Assembly (NCBI GenBank): GCA_948144175.1
Contig: CANXME010001452.1
Span: 310,001-374,000, forward strand
Source: Closterium sp. NIES-65
Lineage: Eukaryota > Streptophyta > Zygnematophyceae > Desmidiales > Closteriaceae
Length of the DNA: 64,000 nt
Direction of reading: 5' to 3'
Made by a program: the position numbers and the translations under genes. Shown here in pieces: positions 29,860 to 40,822 of the stretch; the stretch's first letter is position 1, and every line of letters starts with the position of its first letter. Under the pieces are notes generated by a model, which worked only from the letters and a program-made list of their open reading frames with translations, had not been told where the DNA came from and searched no databases.

Positions 29860-32800
29860 CCAGCGTCGCCCACGCACGTCTCTCACGCCCCAGCAGCTTC
29901 GTGAGTGGTACGCTCAGAGTAGCGGGTCTCTCAGTTCTGTTCGCTGCTCTTACGTGATTCGCACTAGTGCTCAGACTGGTCAGCCTTGTGGGACGCCTAG
30001 TCATACACCGTCCCGCTGCTTCGCCCGTCTGAACGACGCCTGGCGTACCAAGTTTGGCGACGAGGCTGAGCTCCCCGACTGGGTGGAGTTGCTTAGGCAG
30101 AGGGTAGATATATTTGCTCTTGACTATGATGCTATTCTCACTGCCATGTATGCATTGCCTACTAGTGCTGACCGTGCCGGTCGCCTGTGCGTACCGCCTG
30201 ACCCGGGTATAGAGCCTGCTGCTCTAGCTACTGGTGCGGCTGCTGCTCTGGGTGCTAGTGTGTCTCCTGCTCCAGGTACAGGTGCGGCTGCTGCTCTAGG
30301 TGCTAGTGAGTCTGCTTCCTCAGGTGCGGGTGAGTCTGCTCTCTCAGGTACCGCGTCGGCTACGGCCTCTCACACCTTCACCCTTGACTCGGGGGCTTCC
30401 CGCTCCTTCTTTCGAGACCGCACCACACTCACGCCGCTTGGTCGGCCAGTTGCAGTCTCTCTGGCAGACCCCTCTGGGGGCCCTGTCCTTGGTCACTTCT
30501 CCACTGTCCTCCCGTGTCCGGCGGCCCCCTCTGGCACCCTGTCTGGTCTTTACCTCCCCTCGTTCTCTACGAACTTGGTGAGTGGTGCTGACCTGCAGGA
30601 TGCGGGGGTTCACCAGTTCACTCCTGCGAGTCAGCGGGTGACCCACTGCACAGACGCTCGGACAGGCCGACACCTGGCCACGTTTACTCGTCGGCCGGGG
30701 TCGAGCCTGTACACACTGACCACTGCGTCTCCTCCAGTTACTGAGTCTGGTAGGGTAGCTCCGTCGGGTCAGGTGTTTGCTGCAGCGTCAAGGTCTGGTC
30801 CTGAGTCTGCCCCCTGTTCGTGTCGTCTCCTGTCTCACGAGACTCTCCTCTGGCACCACCGCCTAGGTCATCCCTCTCTACTTCGGCTCAGAGGCATGGC
30901 CTCTCGTCTTCTTGTTTCTGGTCTCCCCCGGTCCCTCCCTCCCCTTCCTTAGGGCCCTGGCCCTACCTGTGTCCCCTGTGTCGAGGGGCGCCAGCGTGCT
31001 GCCCCTCACTCCTCCCAGTTTCCTCCGACAGAGGCCCCGTTGCAGACGATTCACATGGACGTGTGGGGCCCAGCCCGCGTCCGGGGACAGGGTCACGAGC
31101 GCTACTTCCTACTAGTTGTTGACGACTCCTCGCGTTACACCGCAGTCTTCCCCTTGCGCAGCAAGGGTGATGTCACTGAGGTGCTGATCGACTGGATCCG
31201 CGCAGCTCGTCTCCAGCTCAGGCAGAGCTTTGGCTCCGACTTTCCTGTTCTGCGTCTGCACTCGAACAGAGGCGGAGAGTTTTCCTCTGGCCTTCTGAGA
31301 GCCTACTGTCGCGCACGGGGCATCCGTCAGACCTTCACGCTTCCGGACTCTCCGCAGAAAAATGGGATTGCTGAGCGCCGCATTGGCATGGTCATGGACG
31401 TCGCTCGTACGTCTATGATGCATGCGGCTGCTCCCCATTTTCTGTGGCCGTTTGCGGTGAGGTACGCGGCGCATCAGATCAACCTTCACCCCAGGGTCTC
31501 CAGGCCGGAGACCTCCACAGCCTTGCTGTGGACGGGGAAGGTTGGCGATGCGTCGGCGTTCCGGGTCTGGGGATCTCGGGCATTTGTCCGCGACTTGTCT
31601 GTGGACAAACTGTCCCCTCGTGCTGCTCCTTGCATCTTCCTGGGGTTCCCCCCTGACGCGCCTGGGTGGCAGTTCTACCACCCCACCTCTCGCCGTGTTC
31701 TGTCCTCCCAGGACGTCACGTTTGACGAGTCGGTCCCCTACTACCGCCTCTTCCCCTACCGCACTCCGTCCCTCCCCCCGCCCCCCGCTCTTCCTTGTAC
31801 CAGGTCCCCCCCAGGTAGACCCCCTCCCCCCTCAGGGTCCTGCCCCTTCACGTGTGTCCCAGGTAGACGCAGTCGAGCCTGTCGAGGTCACTGGTGACTC
31901 TGGTGCTGCTGAGGGTGCTGAGCCTGGGGGTACTGGCCTGGGGGTGCTGAGCCTGGGGGTGCTACGCCTGGGGGTGCTTTGCCTGGGGGTGCCGGGCCTG
32001 GGGGTGCTGAGCCTGGAGGTGCTTCGCCTAGAGGTTCTCCGGGTGCTTCGTCTCGCAGGGAACCACTCTCTCCACACGAGTTGCGCGAGTGGTTTGCCCG
32101 GCGCTGGAGCCGTGCTGCTGGTGCTGGAGTTTCTTCAGCTACTGGGGGTGCTGAGCCTAGGGGTGCTGAGCCTGGGGGTGCTGAGCCTGGGGGAGCTACG
32201 CATGGGGGTGCTGGCCCTGGGGGTGCTGGCCCTGGGGGTGCTGAGCCTGGGGGTGCTGAGCCTGGGGGTGCTTTGCCTGGGGGTACTGGACCTGGGGGTG
32301 CTCCGCCTGGAGGTTCTCCGGGTGCTTCGTCTCGCCGGGAGCCACTCTCTCCACAAGAGCTGCGCGAGTGGTTTGCCCGGCGCTGGAGCCGTGCTGCTGG
32401 TGCTGGAGGTTCGTCGGCTACTGAGGGTGCTGCTGTCGCGGGTCCCGGAGGTGCTCGTCTTGGGAGTACTGGAGCTGCTGGGCCTGCAGGTTCGACTAGA
32501 GCTGGCGCTGCTGAGGGTGTTGGCGCTGAGACTACCACTGGCGGTCCTGCTGGGGGTGCTCCTGGTGCTGCTGGAGGTTCTGGAGTTGCTGGAGGTGCTG
32601 CTGGGGGTTCTGGAGTTGCCGGAGGTGCTGCTAGAGGTGCGGGAGCTGCTGGAGGTGCTGCTGGAGCGGGTACTCCTGCTGGGGGTGCTGGTGCTGTCCC
32701 TGCTGTTTCTGGCGTCGCCACGCGGCCTCGACCGTACTTCGTTCCACTCCTGCAGCAGGTTCTTGGTCTTACACCTTCTACTGGTCCTCCTCCTCCTCCC

Positions 32801-34552
32801 TTAGAGGGTCCACAGCCTGTCCAGTCACAGTCACAGCTACAGCCTGCCTCCCCTTTGCCTGCTCCTTCTCCCTACGCTGGTCCTACTGGAGGTCTTACTG
32901 AGCGTCGTGAGCCTGCGTCTCGTCCTGCGTCGCCTGTTCGTGCTGCGCGCGCTAGTGGTCGCAGTTCGCGTCAGCGTCCTCCTCCTGTTCCTGGCACGCA
33001 CCGGATTTCTCTGCGTCCGTCCACTGCTCCTCTGCGTGCCCCTTTGCCTTCTCCTCCTGAGTCCTCTCTTCCTGCTCTTGCCGACCCGGAGTCGCACTCT
33101 CTTCGTGCTGCCAGTCCTACTGTCACGCGTCTCCTTGCTACTGTCGTCACTGACCCTTCTTTCGAGTCTACTGCTGCGTCTGCCCTTGTTACTGAGCTCG
33201 TCGACTTTGCTGCTCGCTGTCGCCTAGACTACGCTGCTAGTCTTGTCGCTGAGTCTGAGTCTGTCTGTCCTCCGTCCGTCGGGGGTGAGTGTGCCCTTGG
33301 CACGGACGTCCTTGAGGACAGGCAGGAGGACTTCCAGTGTGTGGCCGCTGCTTCACCTCATCTCGTGTCCGTACTGCTTACCCCTGAGGGAGACCCGGAT
33401 GCACTTGACATCCCGACTCCGCCCTCTTACGCGGAGGCGATAGAGGGTCCTTACTCCTCTCAGTGGCAGGCAGCTATGGATGCAGAGATGGCTTCCTAGA
33501 AGTCCACAGGCACCTCCGTTGACGCTGTCCCCCCTCCTGGGGCGAACATCGTCAGAGGCATGTGGATCTTCAGGGTGAAGCGGCCGCCGGGTTCTCCGCC
33601 CCGTCTTCAAGGCGCGTTACGTGGCTCGTGGCTTCAGTCAGCGGCGGGGAGTTGACTACTTTCAGACCTTCTCCCCTACCCCGATGACCACTCTTCGGGT
33701 ACTGCTGCACGTTGCTGCTCACCGTGACTACGAGCTGCACTCTCTCGACTTCAGCACTGCTTTCTTGCAGGGCAGCCTGCACGAGGAGATCTGGCTGCGC
33801 CGCCCACCTGGCTTCACTGGGTCGTTCCCTCCTGGTACCCAGTGGAGTCTCCGGCGTCCAGTCTACGGTCTCCGCTAGGCGCCACGTAAGTGGCACGACA
33901 CACTGAGGACTACGCTGGCGGCACTTGGGTTTGCTCCTTCTACTGCCGACCCGTCGTTGTTTCTGCGCACCGACACCTCTCTGCCGCCGTTCTACATCCT
34001 CGTGTACGTTGACGACTTGGTCTTTGCCATAGCTGACACTGCTGGACTCGCCTACGTGAAGTCCGAGCTGCAGAAGATACACACGTGCACTGACCTGGGT
34101 GAATTGCGCAGCTACCTTGGCTTGAAGATCACCCGGGACAGAGCACGCCGCACCATTACCCTGACTCAGTCACACATGGTGCAGCAGGTCCTTCAGCGCT
34201 TCGGCTTCACGTACTCCTCGCCTCAGGCCACTCCTCTGCCTACTCGCCACTCGCTCTCAGCTCTGCCTTCGGATGAGTCCGTAGGGTCGAGTGGCCCGTA
34301 TCCAGAGCTTGTTGGCTGCCTCATGTACCTGATGACCTGCACACGACCTGACCTTGCATACCCTCTTAGCATTCTCGCACGCTATGTTGTTTTTGGGAGA
34401 CACCGACTAGAGCACATGGCTGCAGCGAAGAGGGTGTTGCGCTACTTGTGCAGTACGTCGGGCATGCGGCTAGTGCTTGGAGGGCGGAGTCCAGTGGTCC
34501 TCACTGGGCACGCGGACGCCTCTTGGGCTGACGACCAGGCTACGCAGCGGTC
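29860..34552 (+). pseudogene. Element G gag remnant and pol, broken
   Basis: Starts at the end of gag (LTPQQLREWY, then CSYVIRT...CGTPSHTPSRCF). Protease follows with DSGASRSFFRD, then integrase with WHHRLGHP, HMDVWGPARV, HSNRGGEF (Asp of the second catalytic block changed to Asn) and NGIAERRIG. TAG at 30950-30952 and 33497-33499, a frame change in and out within the repetitive linker (about 31795-31979), an extra base near 33600 and TAG at 33876-33878 (CAG in relatives) inactivate it. RT reads YVDDLVF near 34008. The sequence is cut inside RNase H by element H at 34552. Confidence 0.92.
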
Positions 34553-34683
34553 TGTGAAGTAAGGAAAACAGGAATGAAATGACTAAGTCAAAGTTGGGTA
34601 CAAATACAACCCTAGAAAGCTGTACCCCATATGTGCTACCCCACTATAGCCTACAAACATGCATCAACTATAATACTCTGACA
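34553..34683 (-). repeat. Element H 3' LTR
   Basis: 131 bp; on the minus strand it starts TGTCAGAGTATTATAG and ends TTACTTCACA. Next to it (34684-34695) lies the polypurine tract, CACCCCCATAGG on the plus strand. Confidence 0.95.
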
Positions 34684-34894
34684 CACCCCCATAGGCTAAG
34701 TGGGGGAGAACAAGGGGTCACAAGACCAGTCAAGCAAAGCAAAGCAAAGCAAGCTCAGGGTGGATCACAAAGTCACCACACAGTCCGAGCACAAGAGCAG
34801 GGCCAGAGGCCAGTTCACATGTAGGAGTACACATATATATATAAAACTAGACAAGCAAGAGCAGGTATATATATATGTCACAGTACAAGTGAAG

Positions 34895-37800
34895 TCAAGA
34901 GGAGAGCAAGTGAGGCAAGACAGGTACAAGACCCAGCTGGGTGCAAAAGCGCTGATGGTCACAAGGCGCGAGTGCCTTGGTGAACACATCAGCAGTGTTG
35001 GCCTCAGAGGCCACGTACGCAAGTCGCAACTGACCACGCTGCTGCAGCTCACGAGCAAGGAAGTAGCGGAGAGCAATGTGCTTCGTTCTGTGCTCCAAGC
35101 GCTGCTCTCGACACAAGGCCAGCATGGCCTTGTTGTCTACGTACAGCACTGGAGGAGAACGAGGCGGCTCTCCAAGGTCAGTCAGCAGGTAGGTGAGCCA
35201 GCGAAGCTCCTGTGCAGCCATGGCCCCGGCGTAGATCTCAGCCTCACAACTGGAGCCGAGAACCGAAGACGAGCGAGTAGACCGCCACGAGACAGAGCCG
35301 GAACCAAGGCTGAAGGTGTAACCCTGAGACGACCGCTGCGTAGCCTGGTCGTCAGCCCAAGAAGCGTCCGCGTGGCCGGTAAGGACCACTGGACTCCGCC
35401 CTCCAAGCACTAGCCCCATGCCCGACGTACTGCACAGGTAGCGCAATACCCTCTTCGCTGCAGCCATGTGCTCCGGTCTGTGTCTCCCAGGAGCAACATA
35501 GCGTGCAAGAATGCTCAGAGGGTATGCAAGGTCAGGTCGTGTGCAGGTCATCAGGTACATGAGGCAGCCAACAAGCTTTGCATACGGACCACTCGACTCT
35601 ACGGACTCATCCGAAGGCAGAGCTGAGAGTGAGTGGCGAGTAGGCAGAGGAGTGGCCTGAGGCGAGGAGTACGTGAAGCCGAAGCGCTGAAGGACCTGCT
35701 GCACCATGTGTGACTGAGTCAAGGTAATGGTGCGGCGTGCTCTGTCCCGAGTGATCTGCAAGCCAAGGTAGCTGCGCAGTTCACCCAGGTCTGTGCACGT
35801 GTGTCTCTTCAGCAGCTCGGACTTCACGTAGGCGAGTCCAGCAGTGTCCGCTGTGGCAAAGACCAAGTCGTCGACGTACACGAGGATGTAGAACGGCGGC
35901 AGGGAAGTGTCGGTGCGAAGAAACAGTGACGGGTCAGCAGTAGAAGGAGCAAACCCAAGAGCCGCAAGCGTAGTCCTCAGTGTGTCGTGCCACTCACGCG
36001 GTGCCTGACGGAGACCGTAGACTGGCCGTCGGAGGCTCCACTGGGTGCCAGGTGGGAAAGTCCCAGTGAAGCCAGGTGGACGGCGAAGCCAGATCTCCTC
36101 GTGCAGGCTACCCTGCAAGAACGCAGTGCTGAAGTCGAGAGAGTGAAGCTCGTAGTCGCGCTGAGCGGCTATGTGCAGCAGCACCCGAAGAGTAGTCATC
36201 TTCGGGGTGGGAGAGAAGGTCTGAAAGTAGTCAACTCCCTGCCGCTGACTGAAGCCACGAGCAACGTACCGTGCCTTGAAGACAGGTGGAGAGCCAGGCG
36301 GCCGCTTCACCCTGAAGATCCACATGCCACTGACGATGTTCGCCCCAGGAGGGGGAACCGCGTCAACGTAGGTGCCTGTGGAATTCCAGGAAGCCATCTC
36401 TGCATCCATAGCTGCCTGCCACTGAGAGGAGTAGGGACCCTCTACGGCCTCCGCGTAAGAACGCGGAGTCGGGATGTCTAGTGCATCCGGGTCTCCCTCA
36501 GGGGCAAGCAGTACAGACGCGAGATGAGGTGAAGCAGCCGCTAGACACTGTAACTCCTCCTGCCTGTCCTCTAGGACGTCCGTGCCAAGAGCACACTCAC
36601 CCCCGACGGACGGAGGAGAGACAGACGCAGACTCAGCAACAAGACTAGCAGCGTAGTCGAGACGACAGCGAGCAGCAAAGTCGACGAGCTCAGCGACTAG
36701 AGCAGACGCAGCAGTGGACTCAAAAGAGGGGTCAGTGACGACAGTAGCAAGCACACGCGTGACAGTAGGACTGGCAGCACGAAGAGAGTCCGACTCAGGG
36801 TCGGCAAGCGCAGGAAGAGAGGACTCAGGAGGAGAAGGCAAAGGGGCACGCAGAGGAGCAGTGGACGGTCGCAAAGACATCCGGTGTGTGCCAGGGACAG
36901 GAGGAGGACGCTGACGCGAACTGCGACCACTAGTGCGAGCAGCACGAACAGGCGACGCGGGACGAGACGCAGGCTCACGACGCTCAGCAAGACCTCCAGT
37001 AGGACCAGTGTAAGGAGAGGGAGCAGGCAGTGGAGAGGAAGGCTCCAGCAGGGACTGCGACTCGACAGGCGGTGGACCCTCTACTAGAGGAGAAAGACCA
37101 AGAACCTGCTGCAGGAGCGGAACGAAGTACGGCCGGGGCCGCGCGGCAGCTCCAGACTCAGCAGGGACAGCACCAGTACCCTCAGCGACAGCACCAGCGC
37201 CACCCACACCTCCAGCGGCAGGACCAACAGCAGTAGGCTCAACACCAACGCCCTCTGCAGCTCCAGCTCCAGGAGGACCCGCAGGTCCAGCAGCTCCGGG
37301 ACCGGCAGCACCCGCACCCTCGACGGTCAAGGAAGCTCCAGCTCCAGCTCCAGCAGCACCCCCAGACTCAGCAGCACGCCTCCAGCGGCGAGCAAACCAC
37401 TCGCGCAGCTCCTGTGGAGAGAGGGGCTCCCGGCGAGACGCAGCAGCAGGAGAAACCCCAGGCTCTGCAGCTCCAGACGCAGCACCCCCAGGCTCAGCAG
37501 CTCCCAGGTCAGCACCCCCAGGCTCAGCAGCTCCCGACCCAGCACCCCCAGACCCAGCACCTCCAGGCACAGCACCCCCCGGCTCAGCACCCCCAGGCTC
37601 CGCACCCTCCGCAGTAGCACCCTCAGGCCCAGCACCCCCAGCAGCAGCACCCCCAGGCTCAGCACCCCCGCGCACAGCACCCCCAGAGTCAGCACCCCCA
37701 GGCTCAGCACCCGCAGCAGCACCAGAGTCACCAGTAACCTCGACCGGGTCAACGGCGTCTACCTGGGACACACCTGAGGGGGCAGGAACCTGAGGGGGGA

Positions 37801-40800
37801 GGGGGTCTACCGGGGGGGGAACCGGCACAAGGAAGTCCGGGGGAGGGGGGAGGGAAGGAGTGCGGTAGGGGAAGAGACGGTAGAAGGGGACTGACTCGTC
37901 GAACGTGACGTCCTGGGAGGACAGAACACGACGAGAGGAGGGGTGGTAAAACTGCCACCCTGGGGCGTCAGTGGGGAAGCCAAGGAAGACACAGGGAGCA
38001 GCACGAGGGGACAGCTTGTCCGCAGACAAGTCGCGGACAAACGCCCGAGATCCCCAGACACGGAACACAGACGCATCGCCAACCTTCCCCGTCCACAGCA
38101 AGGCTGGGGACATCGCAGGCCGAGAGACCCGGGGGTGAAGGTTGAGCTGATGCGCCGCGTACCTCACCGCAAACGGCCACAGAAAATGGGGGGCAGCCGC
38201 ATGCATCATGGACGTACGAGCGACATCCATGACCATACCAATGCGGCGCTCAGCAATCCCATTTTGCTGTGGTGAGTCCGGAAGCGTGAAGGTCTGGCGG
38301 ATCCCCCGTGCACGACAGTAGTCCCGCAGAAGGCGAGAAGAGAACTCTCCGCCTCTGTCAGAGTGCAGACGCAGAACAGGAAAGTCCGAGCCGAAGCTCT
38401 TCCTGAGCTGGAGACGAGCCTCGCGGATCCAGTCGATCAGCACCTCAGTGACCGCACCCTTGCTGCGCAAGGGGAGGACTGTGGTGTAACGCGAGTAGTC
38501 GTCAACCACCAACAGGAAGTAGCGCTCGTAACCCTGCCCACGGACGGGGGCTGGGCCCCACACATCCATGTGAAGCGTCTGCAGGGGAGCCTCTGTCGGG
38601 GGGAAGTGGGAGGAGTGAGGAGTAGCCCGGAGGCGACCCTCGACACAGGGGACACAGGAAGGTCCTGGCCCGGAGGGGAGAGGAGGGAGAGACTGGGGAA
38701 GACCAGAGACAAGGACACGGGAAGCCATGCTCCGAAGACGGGGCAAGGAGGGGTGGCCAAGACGGTGGTGCCACAGGAGAGTCTCGTGAGACAGGAGGCG
38801 ACAAGAACAGGGGGCAGACTCAGGACCCGACCGGGACGCAGCAGCAAGCACCTGACCCGACGCAGCCACCTCACTAGACGCAGGGACAGGAGGAGACTCA
38901 ACGGTCAGGGTGTAGAGACTCGACCCCGGTCGACGCGAGAACGTGGCCAGGTGTCGGCCTGTGCGTGCCTCCGTGCAGTGGGTCACCCGCTGACTCGCAG
39001 GAGTGAACTGGTGAACCCCCACATCCTGCAGGTCCGCTCCACTCACCAAGTTCGTAGAGAACGAGGGAAGGTACAGACCCGACAGGGTGCCCGAAGGGGC
39101 AGCCGGACACGGGAGGACAGTGGAGAAGTGAGACAGGACAGGACCCCCAGAGGGGTCAGCAAGGGAGACCGCAACCGGCCGGCCGAGCGGCGTAAGGGTA
39201 GTGCGGTCTCGAAAGAAGGAGCGAGAAGCTCCGGAGTCAAGTGTGAAAGTGAGGGAGGACGAGGACGACGCAGTACCTGAGAGCGCAATCTCACCAGTAC
39301 CCGAGAGCACAGACGCACTGGCACCTAGAGCAGCAGCCTCACAAGCACCTAGCGCAGCAGTACCAATGCCCGGGTCGGGCTGGAAACACCGGTAACCCTC
39401 ATTCTCCTCACTATAATCCACAACATACATAGCAGCAAGGATAGCATCAAAATCAAGATCAAAGATCGCTACACCAGCCCTGAGAAGCTCATCCCAGCGA
39501 GGGATCTCACTAGCCCCAGGGAACTGCCGACGCCAGGCGTCCGTCAGGCGGCCAAAGCAGCGCTGGGTGGCGTGGGCACCCCCACACTGCTCACCCGCGC
39601 GGTCGCCGGAACGGAGAACGTAGGTGCAGGGACCAGTACCCCAACCCCTCTGACGCCCAGCGTACCACTCACGAAGCTGCTGAGGCGGAGGGATGTCCCG
39701 CGAGCGCTGCTGCTGCTGCCGCTGCGAGCGCTGGCCACCACCACCGCCGCTACGCTGCTGGGTACCACCTCGACCAGCTCCACCTCCTCCACCACCACCG
39801 CCTCCACCGCTGCCGCCTCCACCGCCTCCACCTCCGCCGCCTCCACCACCGCCGCTGCCTCCACCACCACCGCTGGCACCACCACCACCGTCTCCGCCAC
39901 TGCTGCCACCACCACCACCACCTCCACCACTAGTCCCGCCGCCACCCCCGCTCCCTCCGCCGCCACCGCCGCCACCGCCACCGCCCCCTCCAGCTCCACC
40001 CGCGCCCTTGCCCCCCTTGCCCTTGCTGGAGCGACGTCTCCCACTAGGGGCAGACGCCGCGCCGACCGACTCAAGACCAAGCAGGTCGGCAGCAGCAGCA
40101 GAGGCAACAGAGGGCAGCAAGGGGGAAGGAGAGCACCCCTCAAAGATGGGGGTGCGAGGGTCACCACGAGAAGCACCTACAGCGACTATGCTCTTCTCCG
40201 CTGCGAGGAGGGCCTTCTCGAGGAGGTCGACGGTGAGGGTGGTGGGACAGACTGCGAGAAAGTGGTCCCTGACGACGCGAAGGGAGTCAGGGAGGCGCGC
40301 GACTACGTAGTAGAGAGCGATGTACATGGGGGGTGGGTTCTTAGCGCAGAACTCAGCAGGAAGGGCGGCGCGGTAGCGAGTGTCACTAGTGCGGAGGTGC
40401 GTAATGAGGTCAGCTACAGTGGGAAAGGCAGAGAGGTCAGGAAAGAGGTAGGGAAGCATGAGACGGCTCAGTGCAGCTGTGGCAGGGGAGGAGTAGCGCG
40501 CAACTACAGCGTCGTACAAGGTCTGAGCACTCTTGTACTGACTAAAGTGCGCACGCTCAGAGGTAGGGAGGTGGCGACGCACAGCAAGACGTGCAGCAGC
40601 ATCGCGGGTGGACCACTTAGAGCGGACAGTGGGATCAGCATCAGCAGCAGGAGCAGGAGAGGCGCCAGAGGTGAGGTCAAAGAGAGAAAGGTCGTCAGCC
40701 CTGTCGCACTGTAAGAACAGCTGCAGGTCGTCTAACCAGACCTCAAAATCAATGGCGCGACCCTCAGCGTCAAAAGCTAGGACACTAGGGGTAGCCATGG

Positions 40801-40822
40801 CGACTACAGCGACGCAGTGCAA
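34895..40822 (-). CDS. Element H gag-pol polyprotein, 1975 residues, intact
   Basis: A single frame encoding the capsid and all replication enzymes of a Ty1/copia element. Rough residues: gag 1-245 (MATPSVLAFDAEGR start at residue 9), poly-Gly 270-355, Cys/His motif near 396-420 (C-X13-C-X3-H-X4-C), protease DSGAS near 529, GAG-pre-integrase WHHRLGHPS near 684, integrase D-D-E at about 750 (HMDVWGP), 820 (HSDRGGEF) and 856 (NGIAERRIG). A repetitive Gly/Ala/Glu/Pro linker occupies about 1030-1130. RT starts near 1484 with YVDDLVF near 1648, and RNase H has HADASW near 1816 plus SCEAEIYAG, LYVDNKA and ANTADVFTKAL. No internal stop or frameshift. Gag and pol share one frame, so their ratio must be set after translation or by RNA processing. 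ATG 40822 is the frame's first Met; ATG 40798 matches the starts of relatives and is my preferred start. Confidence 0.95.
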   Translation of the reverse strand: MHCVAVVAMATPSVLAFDAEGRAIDFEVWLDDLQLFLQCDRADDLSLFDLTSGASPAPAADADPTVRSKWSTRDAAARLAVRRHLPTSERAHFSQYKSAQTLYDAVVARYSSPATAALSRLMLPYLFPDLSAFPTVADLITHLRTSDTRYRAALPAEFCAKNPPPMYIALYYVVARLPDSLRVVRDHFLAVCPTTLTVDLLEKALLAAEKSIVAVGASRGDPRTPIFEGCSPSPLLPSVASAAAADLLGLESVGAASAPSGRRRSSKGKGGKGAGGAGGGGGGGGGGGGGSGGGGGTSGGGGGGGGSSGGDGGGGASGGGGGSGGGGGGGGGGGGGGSGGGGGGGGGGAGRGGTQQRSGGGGGQRSQRQQQQRSRDIPPPQQLREWYAGRQRGWGTGPCTYVLRSGDRAGEQCGGAHATQRCFGRLTDAWRRQFPGASEIPRWDELLRAGVAIFDLDFDAILAAMYVVDYSEENEGYRCFQPDPGIGTAALGACEAAALGASASVLSGTGEIALSGTASSSSSLTFTLDSGASRSFFRDRTTLTPLGRPVAVSLADPSGGPVLSHFSTVLPCPAAPSGTLSGLYLPSFSTNLVSGADLQDVGVHQFTPASQRVTHCTEARTGRHLATFSRRPGSSLYTLTVESPPVPASSEVAASGQVLAAASRSGPESAPCSCRLLSHETLLWHHRLGHPSLPRLRSMASRVLVSGLPQSLPPLPSGPGPSCVPCVEGRLRATPHSSHFPPTEAPLQTLHMDVWGPAPVRGQGYERYFLLVVDDYSRYTTVLPLRSKGAVTEVLIDWIREARLQLRKSFGSDFPVLRLHSDRGGEFSSRLLRDYCRARGIRQTFTLPDSPQQNGIAERRIGMVMDVARTSMMHAAAPHFLWPFAVRYAAHQLNLHPRVSRPAMSPALLWTGKVGDASVFRVWGSRAFVRDLSADKLSPRAAPCVFLGFPTDAPGWQFYHPSSRRVLSSQDVTFDESVPFYRLFPYRTPSLPPPPDFLVPVPPPVDPLPPQVPAPSGVSQVDAVDPVEVTGDSGAAAGAEPGGADSGGAVRGGAEPGGAAAGGAGPEGATAEGAEPGGAEPGGAVPGGAGSGGAGSGAAEPGGADLGAAEPGGAASGAAEPGVSPAAASRREPLSPQELREWFARRWRRAAESGGAAGAGAGASLTVEGAGAAGPGAAGPAGPPGAGAAEGVGVEPTAVGPAAGGVGGAGAVAEGTGAVPAESGAAARPRPYFVPLLQQVLGLSPLVEGPPPVESQSLLEPSSPLPAPSPYTGPTGGLAERREPASRPASPVRAARTSGRSSRQRPPPVPGTHRMSLRPSTAPLRAPLPSPPESSLPALADPESDSLRAASPTVTRVLATVVTDPSFESTAASALVAELVDFAARCRLDYAASLVAESASVSPPSVGGECALGTDVLEDRQEELQCLAAASPHLASVLLAPEGDPDALDIPTPRSYAEAVEGPYSSQWQAAMDAEMASWNSTGTYVDAVPPPGANIVSGMWIFRVKRPPGSPPVFKARYVARGFSQRQGVDYFQTFSPTPKMTTLRVLLHIAAQRDYELHSLDFSTAFLQGSLHEEIWLRRPPGFTGTFPPGTQWSLRRPVYGLRQAPREWHDTLRTTLAALGFAPSTADPSLFLRTDTSLPPFYILVYVDDLVFATADTAGLAYVKSELLKRHTCTDLGELRSYLGLQITRDRARRTITLTQSHMVQQVLQRFGFTYSSPQATPLPTRHSLSALPSDESVESSGPYAKLVGCLMYLMTCTRPDLAYPLSILARYVAPGRHRPEHMAAAKRVLRYLCSTSGMGLVLGGRSPVVLTGHADASWADDQATQRSSQGYTFSLGSGSVSWRSTRSSSVLGSSCEAEIYAGAMAAQELRWLTYLLTDLGEPPRSPPVLYVDNKAMLALCREQRLEHRTKHIALRYFLARELQQRGQLRLAYVASEANTADVFTKALAPCDHQRFCTQLGLVPVLPHLLSS

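Noticed and set aside
28819-30000. Stop-free Arg/Pro/Ala frames in the GC-rich leaders
   Set aside because: Very GC-rich DNA rarely contains stops. No domain, no conservation between elements.
39572-40714. Long Thr/Ala/Pro-rich frames opposite the gag of elements C, H, I, J
   Set aside because: They are antisense shadows of the glycine-coding GGN tract.
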